From Liolophura sinensis (lineage: Eukaryota; Mollusca; Polyplacophora; Chitonida; Chitonidae): 64,000 nt of DNA. Numbering within the stretch: position 1 is the first letter of the stretch; each line of letters begins with the position of its first letter. The notes under the pieces are model-generated. The model saw nothing but the letters and a program-made list of their open reading frames with translations, ran no database searches and was not told the origin of the DNA. Location: positions 13,629,504 to 13,693,503 of the forward strand of contig NC_088298.1 of the NCBI RefSeq assembly GCF_032854445.1, written 5' to 3'. The translations under genes were made by a program, and so were the position numbers. Shown here in pieces: positions 13,844 to 27,408 of this stretch.

Positions 13844-14291
13844 TATTGCCTGATATTTTGCACCGAATAGACCCTTTTTATTGTAGGCTCTTAGAGTGTA
13901 ATACCTCACGGATAGGTAAGATTGATTGAGAAACCAATGAATGATTACGCTGTCAGCGAAACAGATACAGATCTTGCCTTAATAACACAGTTCAGTTCTT
14001 GTCTTTTTACCAGCATGCACCAACAAGCTTTTCAGTGTTCCACGGAATGTGATCCATTTAGTTCAAGCTGATGTTATAAGGAGATTTCCTGACGACACAA
14101 CTTTATTCTGCTCAGGTAACTCTTTCCTGTTACACCTGGCATGATAAATAGGTGACAGTCAGGCAAAACTGTAATAAGCTGCCCTATCGCTGCCACAGAG
14201 AACTTTATTTAATGCTCAGGATAAGCACAGTGCATCTAGTTACATACAACGAATGAAAGGAACACATGGCATGCAAGATGGCTACGCTCAC

Positions 14292-14329
14292 CTTTTGGGT
14301 GTATTATAATGATATCTAAATAGCTCCAT
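14292..14329 (-). CDS. Candidate alternative first exon (MELFRYHYNTPK)
   Basis: A minus-strand ATG opens 38 nt reading MELFRYHYNTPK, ending in phase 2 at a strong donor (AAAAG|gtgagc). It lies about 500 bases downstream of the 14829-14864 candidate. There is no matching acceptor in phase 2 in the window and no recognisable motif, so it may be chance. Confidence 0.18.
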
Positions 14330-14828
14330 TTTGCCTAACTAGATGCAATCTGACAAAAATAAAACAGCTATGTTTCTTTTGAGAAAGTTTGAATTATTCA
14401 ACTTACATCTGTTCAGTTATTTTCATATTTTATTGTCAGTCTCAAATCTAGTAGATCCTAATTAAAATCACAGCCCTTGTTTAGATGTCTTAATGCTACT
14501 TAACTAAGAAAAATTAGCATACATGTATTTATATAAATATAAGAAAAAAAGTATGGCATAACATTTCTGTTACTAAAATTAAAACTAGGAAACAAAAATT
14601 TAGCCTTTCCTACATTTCTCACAAACTTTTTGCAAAAAAAAGTAATTAATAATTAGTAAAGGTTTTAGAAAATATAGATATTGATGATTATCTGACACTT
14701 ATCTGGGACGAGAAAGAATTTGTTTTTACATGTATATCCTATCATACAGTTTTATGAAAATAAACACACTGGATATCTATTATTCTGAAATTTTAAGCGC
14801 TTAAAACTTTTGGAAATAATATTCTCAC

Positions 14829-14864
14829 CTGGCGAAAGACATGATGTTCGACCTTGATGATCTC
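14829..14864 (-). CDS. Candidate microexon or start exon
   Basis: A 36-nt minus-strand stretch sits between a good acceptor (gtctcttcgttacag) and a good donor (CCAG|gtgaga). Read in phase 0 it gives EIIKVEHHVFRQ and would keep the frame of the tensin-like transcript. However, it does not supply the last C1 cysteine. Alternatively, the internal ATG gives MSFA and a phase 2 end, making it the tail of a 5' leader exon. Nothing identifies a protein family. Confidence 0.3.
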
Positions 14865-17221
14865 CTGTAACGAAGAGACGGGGCGTGTTTGAGTGTGGAG
14901 AGCTCAACAGAAACTCAGTGCAACGAAAAGTGGTCGTTAACACTGGGCTGCCCAGTTTTTCCACAAAGTACGGCAGGAGCTAATCATAGCATGTACGGGG
15001 AACTGACAATTTGGCAAATGCAGTTGCATGTATGAGTACCAGGCAGGGTACAGGCATCATGCATACATGAATACATCCATGTGCTGGAGGCCAAGTCAAC
15101 TGTTAGCAGGCATTAGGCTTGTGTTACTCACAGATAGCAGGTACCTGTACAAATAGCCACACTGTGGTAACTGCGTTCACATTTATTCTACAGATGGGAG
15201 ATAAAATAGGCCAGCAACAAAATGCTGGTGAAATTACTTATAGTTACCTATACCTACAGCTACACAGAGCGAAACAATTACAGACAGATAAATCCCCGTA
15301 CTACATGCAAGGCAAGGCGGTGCTTGTTTATTAGGGTGAAATGAGTGGTTGAAGTTTTGGGTCAGGATTCCAGTGTAATTAGACAAATATCTCCATAATG
15401 ATGATCATGTAAATATGAACCTTAGAAAAATGTTTTTTACACTGAAACTTCACAATCATCAATTCCTCCATTACATCCATGTTTTAAATTTGGCTAATTT
15501 GTTTTATACTTGTACACACATTTTCAATGAACATAAAAACATTGCCAATACTTTAGTTCTACTGTATGACAGAATTCCACATTTCTACATAAACAGGTAC
15601 GAATGCCAAAATAAAAATGTCAAATTGCCTCTTCATCAACTAATAAATTAGCTATGATCAACAGATTTTAATTAAGAAGAAATGTGTGATATGCTTGTAT
15701 CTGATACTGGGTCACTTAATATTACTTCCTACCTTACTTTCATAGTAATAATTCAGTTGTAATAGTAAATCTGAAATGATTTCTACACATATCAATTTGT
15801 GTTCTGTTGCCAGCATGATTGTCAAACTACAGTGAATGATGAAGATAAAGGTAAATCAAGGGGGATAACTCTTTGTGCCACAATCATCGGGGAGTGCTAA
15901 AGGGGTTCAAGAGGGGTTGACTTTAAAAAGTGTACATCTACAGATGTAGAACATATCATCCATCTTGGCAACAAAAGGTCATTTTTTTTTTTTTTGGCTA
16001 AGAACAAAAAAAAAGAAAGAAAAACTTGAAATAAACTCTTAAAATGTCATATATTTATCTGATTGTTGTTTTGTCACACCAGTGTATTAACACTGATGCC
16101 TAAAACCGTTGGATCAAAAACACTTCAACTTGACAATACTGTAAGTGTATCATGCAAGTTTTAACTTGAAATTTGGCCACTATACATTACTGCCAACATA
16201 AAATGTTGAAACAATCAGTTGTTAATATAAGTTATTTCATAAAATTAATTCAAATTTGTAAGCATGAAGTTTCACTTTGATCTGTGCATTATTAACAATA
16301 GCACAACAGATGCAGCAATAATGATATGCATTTTGGCCAGTGAAAGCTAGAGCTTTTGACAAAACTTTGTATGAAGATTTTCCTTCATAACTAATGCAGT
16401 ACTGGGTGCCAAAAACACAGATGGCATTCACCGAATAAAATCTTCCATGGTTTTATCTTCTTTGTAAGAAAATCAACCCCACATGCAACTAATAATATAT
16501 AAGGTAATACATAAATTGGCTAATGGTACCCTACATTTTTGCAAATAAATTGCATGCCACAGGATTTGGATATTAAGTGTCTCTCAAAACACATTTGATG
16601 AACTTGTCTTATTGTCTTAAAACGCTACAACTGAATAATTTCAGGTTACTTTCATCATCCCAGTTAAATTCACGAAAAGGTTATGGTTCTGGGCCGCTAC
16701 ACTTTGAAGTCACAGAAAACAAAAAGAACAGATGTTGGCCAGTTGCATGTCGTTGTTGACTTGGCCTACTTTCTCAGAACTAGGTCATAAACTCACCTTA
16801 TGTGACAGAGTACTAAGGTCAGAACAACATACCTGGGTTATTGATTACACCTGGGGGCACTCATTTCCCGCTACAGGTAAATCATAAAAGCTCCAGAATT
16901 ACCTGCCTGGTTTCTTGATTAGCTATTTCTCCAAGAAAATGAGTAATGCACTAAAAAAAAATTACATCATCAGAATATGTAACCTCGAATGAAAACCTGC
17001 CGTAAAGTTTCCACAGATAAAACTCATCGACGGTCTCCTAGCCTCAGAGAACGCGTATTCTGAGTAGCGTACAACTCGCATGCTTCACCAACACCTAGAG
17101 CATGACCACTTGTCTTACAGGCCATTAGACATTGCGAAAAATACACCTTTAATATTTATAAGAGTAATAAACTGTATAGTGACACATTACTTTTCTGTCC
17201 TAGTTAGCAATACTACGTGTA
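14865..17221. other. Intron-like, no gene recognised
   Basis: AT-rich; nothing supportable apart from homopolymer runs near 15980. Confidence 0.5.
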
Positions 17222-17597
17222 ACTTATACAGATGTATTCTCAGGTGTATAGCCTGTACAGATGTATTCTCAGGTGTATAACGTATACAGATGTATCCCCA
17301 GGTGTATAACCTATACAGATGTATTCTCAGGTGTATAACCTATACAGATGTATTTTCAGGTGTATAACCTATACAGATGTATTTTCAGGTGTATAACCTA
17401 TACAGATGTATCCCCAGGTGTATAACCTATACAGATGTATTCTCAGGTGTATAACCTATACAGATGTATTTTCAGGTGTATAACCTATACAGATGTATTT
17501 TCAGGTGTATAACCTATACAGATGTATTTTCAGGTGTATAACCTATACAGATGTATTTTCAGGTGTATAACCTATACAGATGTATTCTCAGGTGTAA
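17222..17597. repeat. Minisatellite, 29-bp unit, 13 copies
   Basis: Unit CAGATGTATTCTCAGGTGTA plus TAACCTATA. Start positions are exactly 29 bases apart from 17229 to 17577. Variants fall mainly in the TTCTC / TTTTC / TCCCC position. Confidence 0.93.
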
Positions 17598-17689
17598 TCA
17601 TACTTGTTACCTCATAAACAAATGGTGCTTTCTAATAAGCCTGTAAAGCAATCTCTGATCGCCCTGTTTCCCATTATGCATCAAATTCT

Positions 17690-17752
17690 ATAAGAATGAA
17701 CGATTACAGTTCAATGCCACGTTGGCAACATTTCAGCCATAATGTGGCGACA
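17690..17752. repeat. Dispersed repeat, second copy
   Basis: Diverged copy of the element at 55996-56062, preceded in both places by GAATGAAYGATTAYRG-like sequence. Confidence 0.45.
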
Positions 17753-20675
17753 TCAAATTCTGCGACAAACACGATAATGACCGGATAATATTGAACTGGA
17801 TTCATTCGCAGCAAATATTGCAATTTCATTAGAATATAGGTTCTATAACAACTAGTGACATGGTCAACTGGGAAGCAGTTTTAATCAACCCGAAGAAATT
17901 CCTTACTTATTGTACGCAAGCAAAGCTACATGTGAATTTAAAAAGGTGGAGTACTATTTTTCCCCGATATATTTCACACTTAATAATAATGTCCCAGTTG
18001 AACTTAACAACAAGTATATGATACTTATAAATGAAAAAATATAAATTAAAACCACTGTATGAAGACAGGATAAATTTGTATACACCAGTCACAAAGCAAA
18101 AAAACAAGATCTTAATTAATTTTTTCAGGTTCATGCCATTTAATGCCTGTTTGCACCTCAGCTTCTGGAGCCCCATTAGTGCAGCCCTATATATCAGGTC
18201 ATACCAGTATATAAGCTAGGGGTATGTGGCATACTTGAAATTCACCTCACCTGCTCTTACTAACACGTGGCCAGGTAAAAATCGGACCAATGTTTCGATT
18301 GCGTACTTCCAGGTGTGACATTTACCTAAGGACTACCTCTACCTGAGTGTAGTGTATTTAAGAAAGAACATATTTACCTCAGTATCTTATCTGTAAAGAA
18401 ACCATTGACATTTGTAGTCCCTCTTAAAGCAAGCCTGAGATAAGACTGTTAAAGGCAATACTGCCTGCCCGTCTGTGCCCGCTAGAGTATCCTACCACCT
18501 GGGGTTGACCTAAACGAGGCACCTACACTTGTAACGACACAGGTACAAAACGGCTGTTGCCATAAACGAGACCACAACCTGTTACTGTCGTTTATTCACA
18601 TCGTTACGAGTTTGACCTTGGGCTTAGAGTTGTGAAAGCTATTGGAATTTTCAAAACTTTACTTGAACAGGATGTTTCTGTTCATATGGAGTGTTACTTT
18701 AGATCGGTTAGTAGAAATTGTCTGCAGAATTGTGGTTATAATTCACATTTCTATTTATGTCACCTGTTTAATTTTTTAGGACAGTATGCAATATTTTGTT
18801 TGCATGCATGAAGAATATAATACTGATGAACACAAATACATGAAAAAAAAAACAGTATGATTCACAGACCATAAAAATTTTTGACTTAATTCATTTCACT
18901 TATGTTTAAATAAAGAACTGAATGTCAGCACATTGCTGGCTATGTTTGAAGACGTTACATGTCAAATTTATTCAGCTTACAAATCCAAATTTGTTAATTT
19001 TTCTGCATTAATATATGTATTTCTTCTTCAGATACAAGTATGATCTTCCATCTTCTGCATTAAACTAAAAAAAAAGGCCCAAAGGATGCAGCCTACTTGA
19101 AACAAGGCTGTGTAGGGTTGTCTACAAAATCCGGAGAAGCCCAACTAAAACCAGAGACAGAATTAGACCCAAAACTTGCCAGTGAAGACAGTAGGATTCA
19201 GCATGAGCTGGCTGTTGATAGGCGGCTAGACAAGTTGTCAGGACAGGTTCTAGTGGTTAAAATTAAACCACAAGGTAGCCAGCTAATATGTATATCCCTA
19301 AGAGGAGCGAGACAGGCAGTAGCAGTGCGGGATATAGTGTCAATCATTCAACATAATGCTTCAATTTTTAAAAAGCATAAATTTCAAAAATTTCAATTTG
19401 GACGCTAATGATAGTAAGCCACCCTACCCATACAAAGAGGTTTATGCTAGGACAGATCATGACAAAAAGAAATCAAACGTTCTTGAAACAAAGTTTGGAT
19501 TTAAAACCAGATTGTCTGAGAAAAAGATAAAAATGTCCACAGGTCCGCTTTCAACGGATCAGTTAATAAGTATCTAACTGATAACTGTTATTCGGTTCTA
19601 TTTGTTTGTTTTTTGTGTTTTTTTTGGGGGGGGGGGGGAGTTTTAAGACAGCACTTTTTCATCACATTTTTCACCACAACAGCTTAATTCACGTACACCT
19701 AGAAAAGTTCCAAACTTTTCACAATGTGGCAGGACTACATCAGAGTTCTGTTTTATTGTTCAGCTGAGAAAAATCAGATGCAAACATTAACACAATGCAT
19801 CAAACTCATTTATAACCGCTTGATGGTTCGAACACATGCCTTGTGAACAACACAAACCATTAATCTCCTTTAAAACTTTTACTTTTTGAATTCTGGCACA
19901 GAAATAATTCCATTAAAAATCATATTCATATTAAAACTGACCACAGACGAAAGTGATGATACAGTAAAATGGCGTTAGACCCATTACAAATTTTCGTTTT
20001 GAAGGTCATCCAGGCAAAACTGATGACAAATGTAATAGTTGTAACAGAAGGTACGATGGAGTGAGAATATCTCCTGAATCATAAACAGGCCATTTTTCGT
20101 CAAGAGACTTTAGAGTTATTTTTTACTATCACTCCGACACTATTTACGATAATACCTTAATCAGCAAAAAAATATAACTTATATCTAATGCCATCACCAC
20201 CTACATGTATTTTAACAACATGAGTTACGCACATACAGAGGTTTCTTGTTAATGGAATGTGCCAATTTAATCCTCATGATTTCCAGATCTTGATATTTCA
20301 AATCTGTCTAGACAAACAGTGTAAGAATTAAATCTGTTTAGATATATGCAGAGGTATTGTTTTACAAGAACTATCCACTATCCATTAAATTATTATTACT
20401 TTAGATGCAATATACTGTAAGCCTTAAAGACCCAAACTGCTTCAGCAAGCGATAAGAAATCTCTACAATTGGTTAAAAAAAAACACTTAAATAAACACTT
20501 TACAGTGATGCTTTCCAATATACCATACATGCATGTATATATGGTGCATTATGACATATTTTATGTGATCTTTTCTTTCTTTTCTGTGCTTTTCTTGAAG
20601 CAATCAACATTGTTTTGTAGACATGACACTGGTAGAATTTTGCAACTATGGTATAATTGATAGATTTCTTCTCCA
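17753..20675. other. Intron-like, no gene recognised
   Basis: A 103-codon plus-strand frame at 19097-19408 has ordinary-looking composition but no splice signals or family resemblance that I can see. Confidence 0.4.
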
Positions 20676-20980
20676 GCATGCATGTCTGCACGCATGTCCG
20701 TCTGCATGCATATCCGTCTGCATGCATATCCGTCTGCACGCATGTCCGTCTGCATGCATGTCCGTCTGCATGCATATCCGTCTGCACGCGTGTCCGTCTG
20801 CATGCATGTCCGTCTGCATGCATGTCCGTACTGCATGCATATCCGTCTGCATGCATGTCCGTCTGCATGCATATCCGTCTGCATGCATGTCCGTCTGCAT
20901 GCATGTCCTCTGCAGACATGTCCGTCTGCATGCATGTCCGTCTGCATGCATGTCCGTCTGCATGCATATCCTCTGCATAT
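20676..20980. repeat. Minisatellite, 16-bp unit, about 18 copies
   Basis: Unit CATGCATGTCCGTCTG with CATGCATATCC and CACGCATGTCC variants. Three units carry small indels (GTCCGTACTG, TCCTCTGCAGAC). All six frames stay open because the unit lacks stops; this is not a gene. Confidence 0.93.
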
Positions 20981-23900
20981 TTAAGTCACCTTTGTGAGTA
21001 TGATAACTAAATCAACTTTGATATTCAGTGTTTATCCAAAAAGAAGGAACTGCCAAAAATGTGCATACCTGCCATCTCAAAATATCAACACAGAATGACG
21101 TCATCTTCACGTGATAATCACATATTGTAGCGGGGATAACCCTACATTTCACCTATGCTAGCACCAGATAACATCGAGCAATACGGTAAGGAACTACAAA
21201 ATCTGACTTTGTGTCGAGACGTAAACATGGCATTTAGCTGCCTAACTCGGCTGACAGGAACGGGGCTCTTATGAGAAAACAGACACGTCAGGATGAGCTT
21301 AAGCCACTCAGTTCTGCAAGAGAGAATCAACCACTAACAGTGTGAAAATTGACACCCAGCTGCCAAAAAGCGATCAATTGTTTCTAGAAAAAAATGATAC
21401 TGAGAGCAAAAATGGGGAATTCGCCCAGGACCATGTTGTAATGACTGTATATAATAAGGTAACACAAAAAACAAAGCGGAATTTTGGGAGCAACATGCAG
21501 AGAATCCTCGTATGAGGCAAATAAGCCCAAGGACACACACAATAAGGTGTAGCATAACTCTTCATAACGCACCAAACAAAACATGAAGAACTCATTGTAC
21601 ATTCATCAGATATGGAAAAAAAACATAAAAGCCATCTGGTTCCTACTAATTAACAGTTTACGTGTAACAAAGGTGAACAAAACCTACAACAATATCGCAG
21701 AATGATACCTACATGTAACAAAAAAAGGTGGGGTGGGGGGGGGGGGAGACAAAAAGACAGAAAGAGTTCACTTACTTAATTGAAAGCAATGAAGAATAAA
21801 GAGACTAATTATGCATATATTTCATAAACTGGTGGGTAACGAAAAACAAAACAAAAAAAATTGACATTACACGCACAGTGCACATGAAAGCAAAGATAAA
21901 TTGAATGATGCCACAAAAAAGAAAATTTTATGCTCATACAAGTCCAAGTGCATATAAACCCCCTCCCCCCGCCCTCAAAGTGTGGAATTGACAGATCTGA
22001 AAATTAATTAAGTTACTTAATTAACTTTATGATTATATACAGACAATTATCTCTATAAAACAGAAAAGAGATAAGCAAAATAACCAGAGCGTGTTGTGGA
22101 CTTTAGATCACAATGTCAAACATACAGCAAATCATGCAAATAACCTCAGATAGAAATGTTACCATACCCTTATGTCCACTGGCAGCAGAAACTTAATTTC
22201 AATCAAATTTCATTAAATATTTTGGACAACATTATATTATAAATATATTTTGCTTCATTTTTAAACATTCCTGTTTAAATGACAGAAGCAATTGATTCCT
22301 GTCTTTACAGTATTAACTGCATCAATGTTTTCTATTACTTTTTGTGTTGAGCAAATTCATGGTAAGTACTGTGGCATGTAATGTTGTTTCTAAAAATTAA
22401 ACTAACTTAAATTTAAAAATATATATATTTGCATCTATATAAAATGATGTCATTGTAATATCAATACTTTATTTTTTTTTTTCACACTTAACATGCAAAC
22501 ATTCTGTTTCAATTCACTTTATACTCTGGTATGTTTTACTTATAAAACACACTTTATTGTATGACAATCTTCCAAATGTGCACACTTTTTGTCCCATCAG
22601 AGACATGTGATAACACACTTTATACACCAAGGCCACACCCACTTTGTTACAGCTCCACATCTACACACTTTAAAAGTCGACGCCTACATACTAGTACTCA
22701 CACGAACTCTCTTTCTTTCGCGACTTCTGGATCTATTATACCTGGGACGACCAGTCACCACCTGGAACTTAAGCATGGCTACAGCAAAAACCTTCACTTC
22801 ATCTTGGATCGGAATAGGTCTCTCCGCACAATCCCCCAGCGAGATTGATGCTCACTCTCTGCTGGCAGCTAACTTTTCCACCAGAGACCCACATCTAATG
22901 GAACATCCTTACAGTTGGCCATTAGTCAAAGTTGCGTAATACGAGATTGAGACAAGCAGCAGGCCTCCTTAGCCGGAGTACGATAGACAACTGGCCTGCA
23001 ACTGTTTTTTTTTTTTTTTTTAGCACGATCGAGCACGTGGAGAAATTGTGCCGTGCGTGGTAAAGTGGTAACATATCATTTCATTGACGCACATGAATGA
23101 GACAGAGAGAGAGAGCTGCAGGATAAACCCAGGCTAGTATCTCTCAGGCCTCTTAACGGGTAACTGCATCTGAAGGGCTACACAATCAGATCACTGGCCA
23201 CATCTGACCCTTTGATCGATGCGAGCAAAAGTGTGCAGTTCAACTATGACCCTGGAATCATTCTCACACACCAAAGACTTCAAGACGACCAGGGCACTTT
23301 ATGCAGTTGGCAAAAAAGACGCATGGAGATGAAAGACAAATCTCTCTTGTTTCAACACCAGATCCATTTGCAGAGTAGCTAGTACAAATTGACTGTGGTA
23401 GGACATTTCTTGGCTAGCTGACTGGTCATAGGCTGATATTAGCAGAGTTCCCACCTTAATGAGAACATTAGTTTTCCAATGCTTCCAGTCAGAGATTCTC
23501 GCATTGCTAACACCAATGATACTGACAGCTTGATGACAGGCAAGGGAGATAATTACCCTTGTAATTAATCTGGATGAGTACCGCAAATAGTACCTGGCAG
23601 TGGGGAAAATGACCCAAGGGGAGGAAATCAACCACTTATTATGGGCAAAGGATATCCGACAGATATCACAGATTATCGCACACATGAAAATTGCAGAAAA
23701 TCAATTCGTTCACAGATATAATTAGATTACATAAGAGTGTTATATTTTTTTATCAGAATATATTATTCTCATTTTTTTTTTCAAACAACGAAAAGGAAAA
23801 TCAGGAAAGGGAATGGCATTTGGTTCCAATAGCATTTAGCTAAATACCAAATGTAAACAACATCACCAAAGGTATTTAAGCACAACATGCATAAAGTGTA

Positions 23901-25773
23901 CATGCACATCCAAGAAAAAACATAAGGCCATCATCTATAATGGGTGCCCTTAATACGCAAGATACTTCCCAGAATCAATACTTCCACATATTACTTCTCT
24001 CAAAATGACAGAAAAATGATTTTACCATGATCACTTCAATTATGTTTTAACAATTCGATAGTCCCGATTTTTCATGCCCATTTTATGAAAAAACAAACTG
24101 ACCAATATCTGGGCAAATGACTGGAAAGCATAATGTATACTTAAAGATGAAATAATCATTTTCTGGCAGAAAGAAGAAGAAAACTGCAGGCAGTGCACAT
24201 GGTTCTGTCCACATTTTTCTGCTGATAGTCAAAACTGTTAAAAGATTATATTTATTTATATCAAACTGGCTAGATGTGTAACACATTGAACATCTGCACG
24301 TAACAGTTAAGCACCATAAGGAACCACACATGATAGCATATAGCACAGCTTTCACTATTATTACCAGCTGACAATACTTATTGGCCAAAAGATGAGTAGA
24401 TGAGGGTCTACACTGGGGGTCACATCCTGGAAATGTTTTTTTTTTTTGTGTAAGTATCTATACAGATGCACTCACCAAATCTACACACGTTACCACTTCT
24501 CTTTGAATAAAATCAAAAATATACTCCTTTTTTTCTAAATTTGACTTTAAAACATATGTGATGTAAAAAAAAATGTAATATGTATACATGTATACATAAA
24601 AAATTAAGACTGAATACATTGTCACACAATGTTCATGGCCTGATTATGCATTTAAACCGTCCTTACTGATGACATTTTCATGAATCTTATTATGGATCAA
24701 TGCTTTGACATTCCTACACCCACTTTACAGACCTCCTGTTACTCACACTATAGACTGCCATACCTGTATAGTTTCAAACGGTAATGGCAATCAACTTCGA
24801 CTCATCTCACTACTGTGTGAATTAAGGATAGAGAAGGGAAGTTTCCATGACAACCTAGCTGCAATTCTCTGTAACTTTAGAAGACAATGGGCATCATAAT
24901 TCTTCACTGATGATTCCTATACAGCACTTAGCATTTTCAATTCGAGACACCTTTTAGTTTCCATGGCAACTGAACTGTATGAAACTGTTCCAGCAATAAA
25001 ACTATTAAAAGCTCCTAAACCCATGTGTACACTTTCACAACTTTTGGCCACTGTACCTTTTTTTTTTTTTTGGCCTTTGAACTGCTACGTGCAAAAATAT
25101 ACATATCTCACTGCACTTTCACTGAAAGTCAGATAACACTTTACCAATTTGAATGGAATATTTATTGATTACACTGAGGTGCATCAAATGTATCCTGTTT
25201 AGAAGTAGCTGGAGGTGGGAATGGGACTGATTTAAAACTGTAAGGCCTTTACATAAAAAAAAATATTGAAGTACTGCAGGAATAGCCTACTTTTGACAAA
25301 ATGTACAATCTCCACTGCGGAATTTAATATGGTACTTAAAACTTGTTTACCCAGTCCGTCTAAAGCAGAGGTACATGTGAAGTACAGATTTGTGTAGTCT
25401 TTATCATGTGGATAAAAGGAAATAAATATTTACTTCAAATCCAATCAATGTAACAGTTAAAACACGTAAAAAACATTACCAGTACATTTTTTTTCTGACA
25501 TTAATGTTTGATGTAAAACTGAACTCTCTGCTCAGAACACCTTCACCTAACATCAGTAAACATCCCGGCTACAACTTTATTAGATCAATTTGCTGACCTC
25601 CTTGTAGAATTTACCGTGTGTAATGATTATACTAATTATGATCATACTGATTAAAAAACATGCCATAAACTGTAAATTCTGCACTTTCATCACAAACACG
25701 TAGAACTCATTCCGGGCAAGCAATCATTTGAGGTTTCCATGGGTGTGTGTATATGATGTTCAGAGATATACAT
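20981..25773. other. Intron-like, one weak exon candidate
   Basis: Apart from the 22742-22776 candidate and G- and T-runs, nothing was recognised. A 128-codon minus-strand frame at 23299-23685 shows no motif. Confidence 0.4.
22742..22776 (-). CDS. Candidate alternative first exon (MLKFQVVTGRP)
   Basis: On the minus strand an ATG opens MLKFQVVTGRP and ends in phase 2 at CCCAG|gtataa. The roughly 150 bases upstream (22777-22930) have higher GC than the region and resemble a leader. An E-box (CACGTG) lies near 23035. No protein evidence supports it beyond the splice consensus. Confidence 0.15.
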
Positions 25774-25783
25774 GGGTAAGTGT

Positions 25784-26050
25784 GGGGCCTCAGTGGTTCA
25801 GTTGGTTAGCGCGCTAGCACAGTGTGATGACCCAGCAGTCTCTCACCAACGCTGTCACTGTGAGTTCAAGTCCAGCTCATACTGGCTTCCTCTCTGGTCG
25901 CACGTGGGAAGGTCTACCAGCCACCTGCGGAAGGTCGTGGGTTTCCCCAGGGCTCTGCCCGGTTTTCACCCACCATAATGCTGGCCACTGTCGTATAAGT
26001 GAAATATTCTTGAGTACGGTGTAAAACACCAATCAAATAAATAAATAAAT
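25784..26050 (+). mobile_element. Complete copy of SINE family A
   Basis: The tRNA-like head has box A TGGTTCAGTTGGTTAGCGCG and box B GAGTTCAAGTCC. The central body has GTGGGTTTCCCCAGGGCTCT, and the tail AAAACACCAATC is followed by AAAT repeats. Direct repeats of 9 bp, GGGTAAGTG (25774-25782) and GGATAAGTG (26051-26059), flank it. The architecture resembles molluscan tRNA-derived V-type SINEs such as RUDI, but I could not confirm the family name. Confidence 0.85.
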
Positions 26051-27408
26051 GGATAAGTGAAGAACATGATATACCTTCCTTACAAATCTACCGTGGCTCC
26101 TAATTGGCCAGCCATTAGCAAAATGTCACCTTATGCTTGAAGGCATGGACATCTATGCAGGATGTACAACTCTAGCTGTACAGGCAAATTACACCCTGCT
26201 GACTCTGCACTTCTACATGATGTTAGTCAAGTACACATCAACTGAGCTGACAAAACCAAATACAAAAACATACATGTAGCCTCAACATGGAAACCATTCC
26301 ACCATTTTTTAAATGAGTTTGCATCTCGTCATCTTTTATAATTTGGCATTTTATCCCATAAAATTGTAACTCAACTAGAAGTTCCTCAATATATGTAAAT
26401 TGCAAAAAAAAAAAAAAAGTATAAGAAATTTACAGGCGCTATATAAATTGATCCACTGTACATATACCATCCTCACTCTGCTGAAAAATAAATGAAAAAC
26501 AAAAGATACTCTGTTGTGAAAGACAAGGAATCTTGATTTTGCTGAAAGTTTTGCATGGGCTGGTCAACATTATGACAGAACACTGGAGTTCAGATACTAT
26601 GTAATATTAAATACATTCAAGTAAAAAACCAACAAAGACTAATCATCAGCAAATGAAGCACCTGAACAACTCAGAAGTTATTGTTTAATGAGGTGATTCA
26701 GTTGTCTGACAAAGCAGATAAAGACGATAGTGAAAAAAAAAAACGAGGTGTACGAAATTAGCCAGGTGCTGGACCCAGGGTCATATGCTATGACAGACGT
26801 AAGGCTGAGAGAATCAGGTTTTCAGTGCATTAAGGTATTCAAGGGATGGGATCAAATTTTCATCAATAAATCATCGATCACATATTTAAAGATAAATAAT
26901 CTACGTGTTGTGAGACATATCCTCTAATAATCTATGTATTATTTTCACCTCTTAATTTATTAATGAAAACCTTATGCCCACTTAATCGTTGCACGTGTAT
27001 GATCAGCAGTTCTTCCAATATTAAGGGAGAAAATGTAAAAATGTAAGAGGTCTAATTCTGTTTTCCTGGCAGGTGCCAATTTCCCCATCAAATTTCACTC
27101 ACATAACCATTTACTGACAGCCCCATCACACAGATGTGGAACCATACAGCGATAATGAGCTGACGCCAAAGCAAACAATAGACTGACACAGCCATGTCAC
27201 GAGCTAATATCAACGGCAACATTCATACGGAGGCTAAATTATTGCAATCTGTATTCACTTCATCCAACAGTCTAGTCCTGATTTCCATATCTACCACATA
27301 AACCTGACCAAAAACCATGTGTAATTGCCTAGAGAGTTTATGCAGACGTCACACTTTTATAGTGAAATATTAGTTACCACATATTCATACTCATTTATTT
27401 GATTGTTG

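Noticed and set aside
20676-20980. CRISPR array
   Set aside because: Units are contiguous without unique spacers, and the DNA is eukaryotic.
20500-21010. Cys/His/Met-rich repetitive proteins on both strands
   Set aside because: Translation of a 16-bp minisatellite; every frame is open.
23299-23685. 128-codon minus-strand gene
   Set aside because: No splice sites, motif or codon pattern distinguishing it from random open frame.
25784-25860. tRNA gene
   Set aside because: Boxes A and B are present, but the sequence does not fold as a full cloverleaf by eye and is the head of a repeated SINE.
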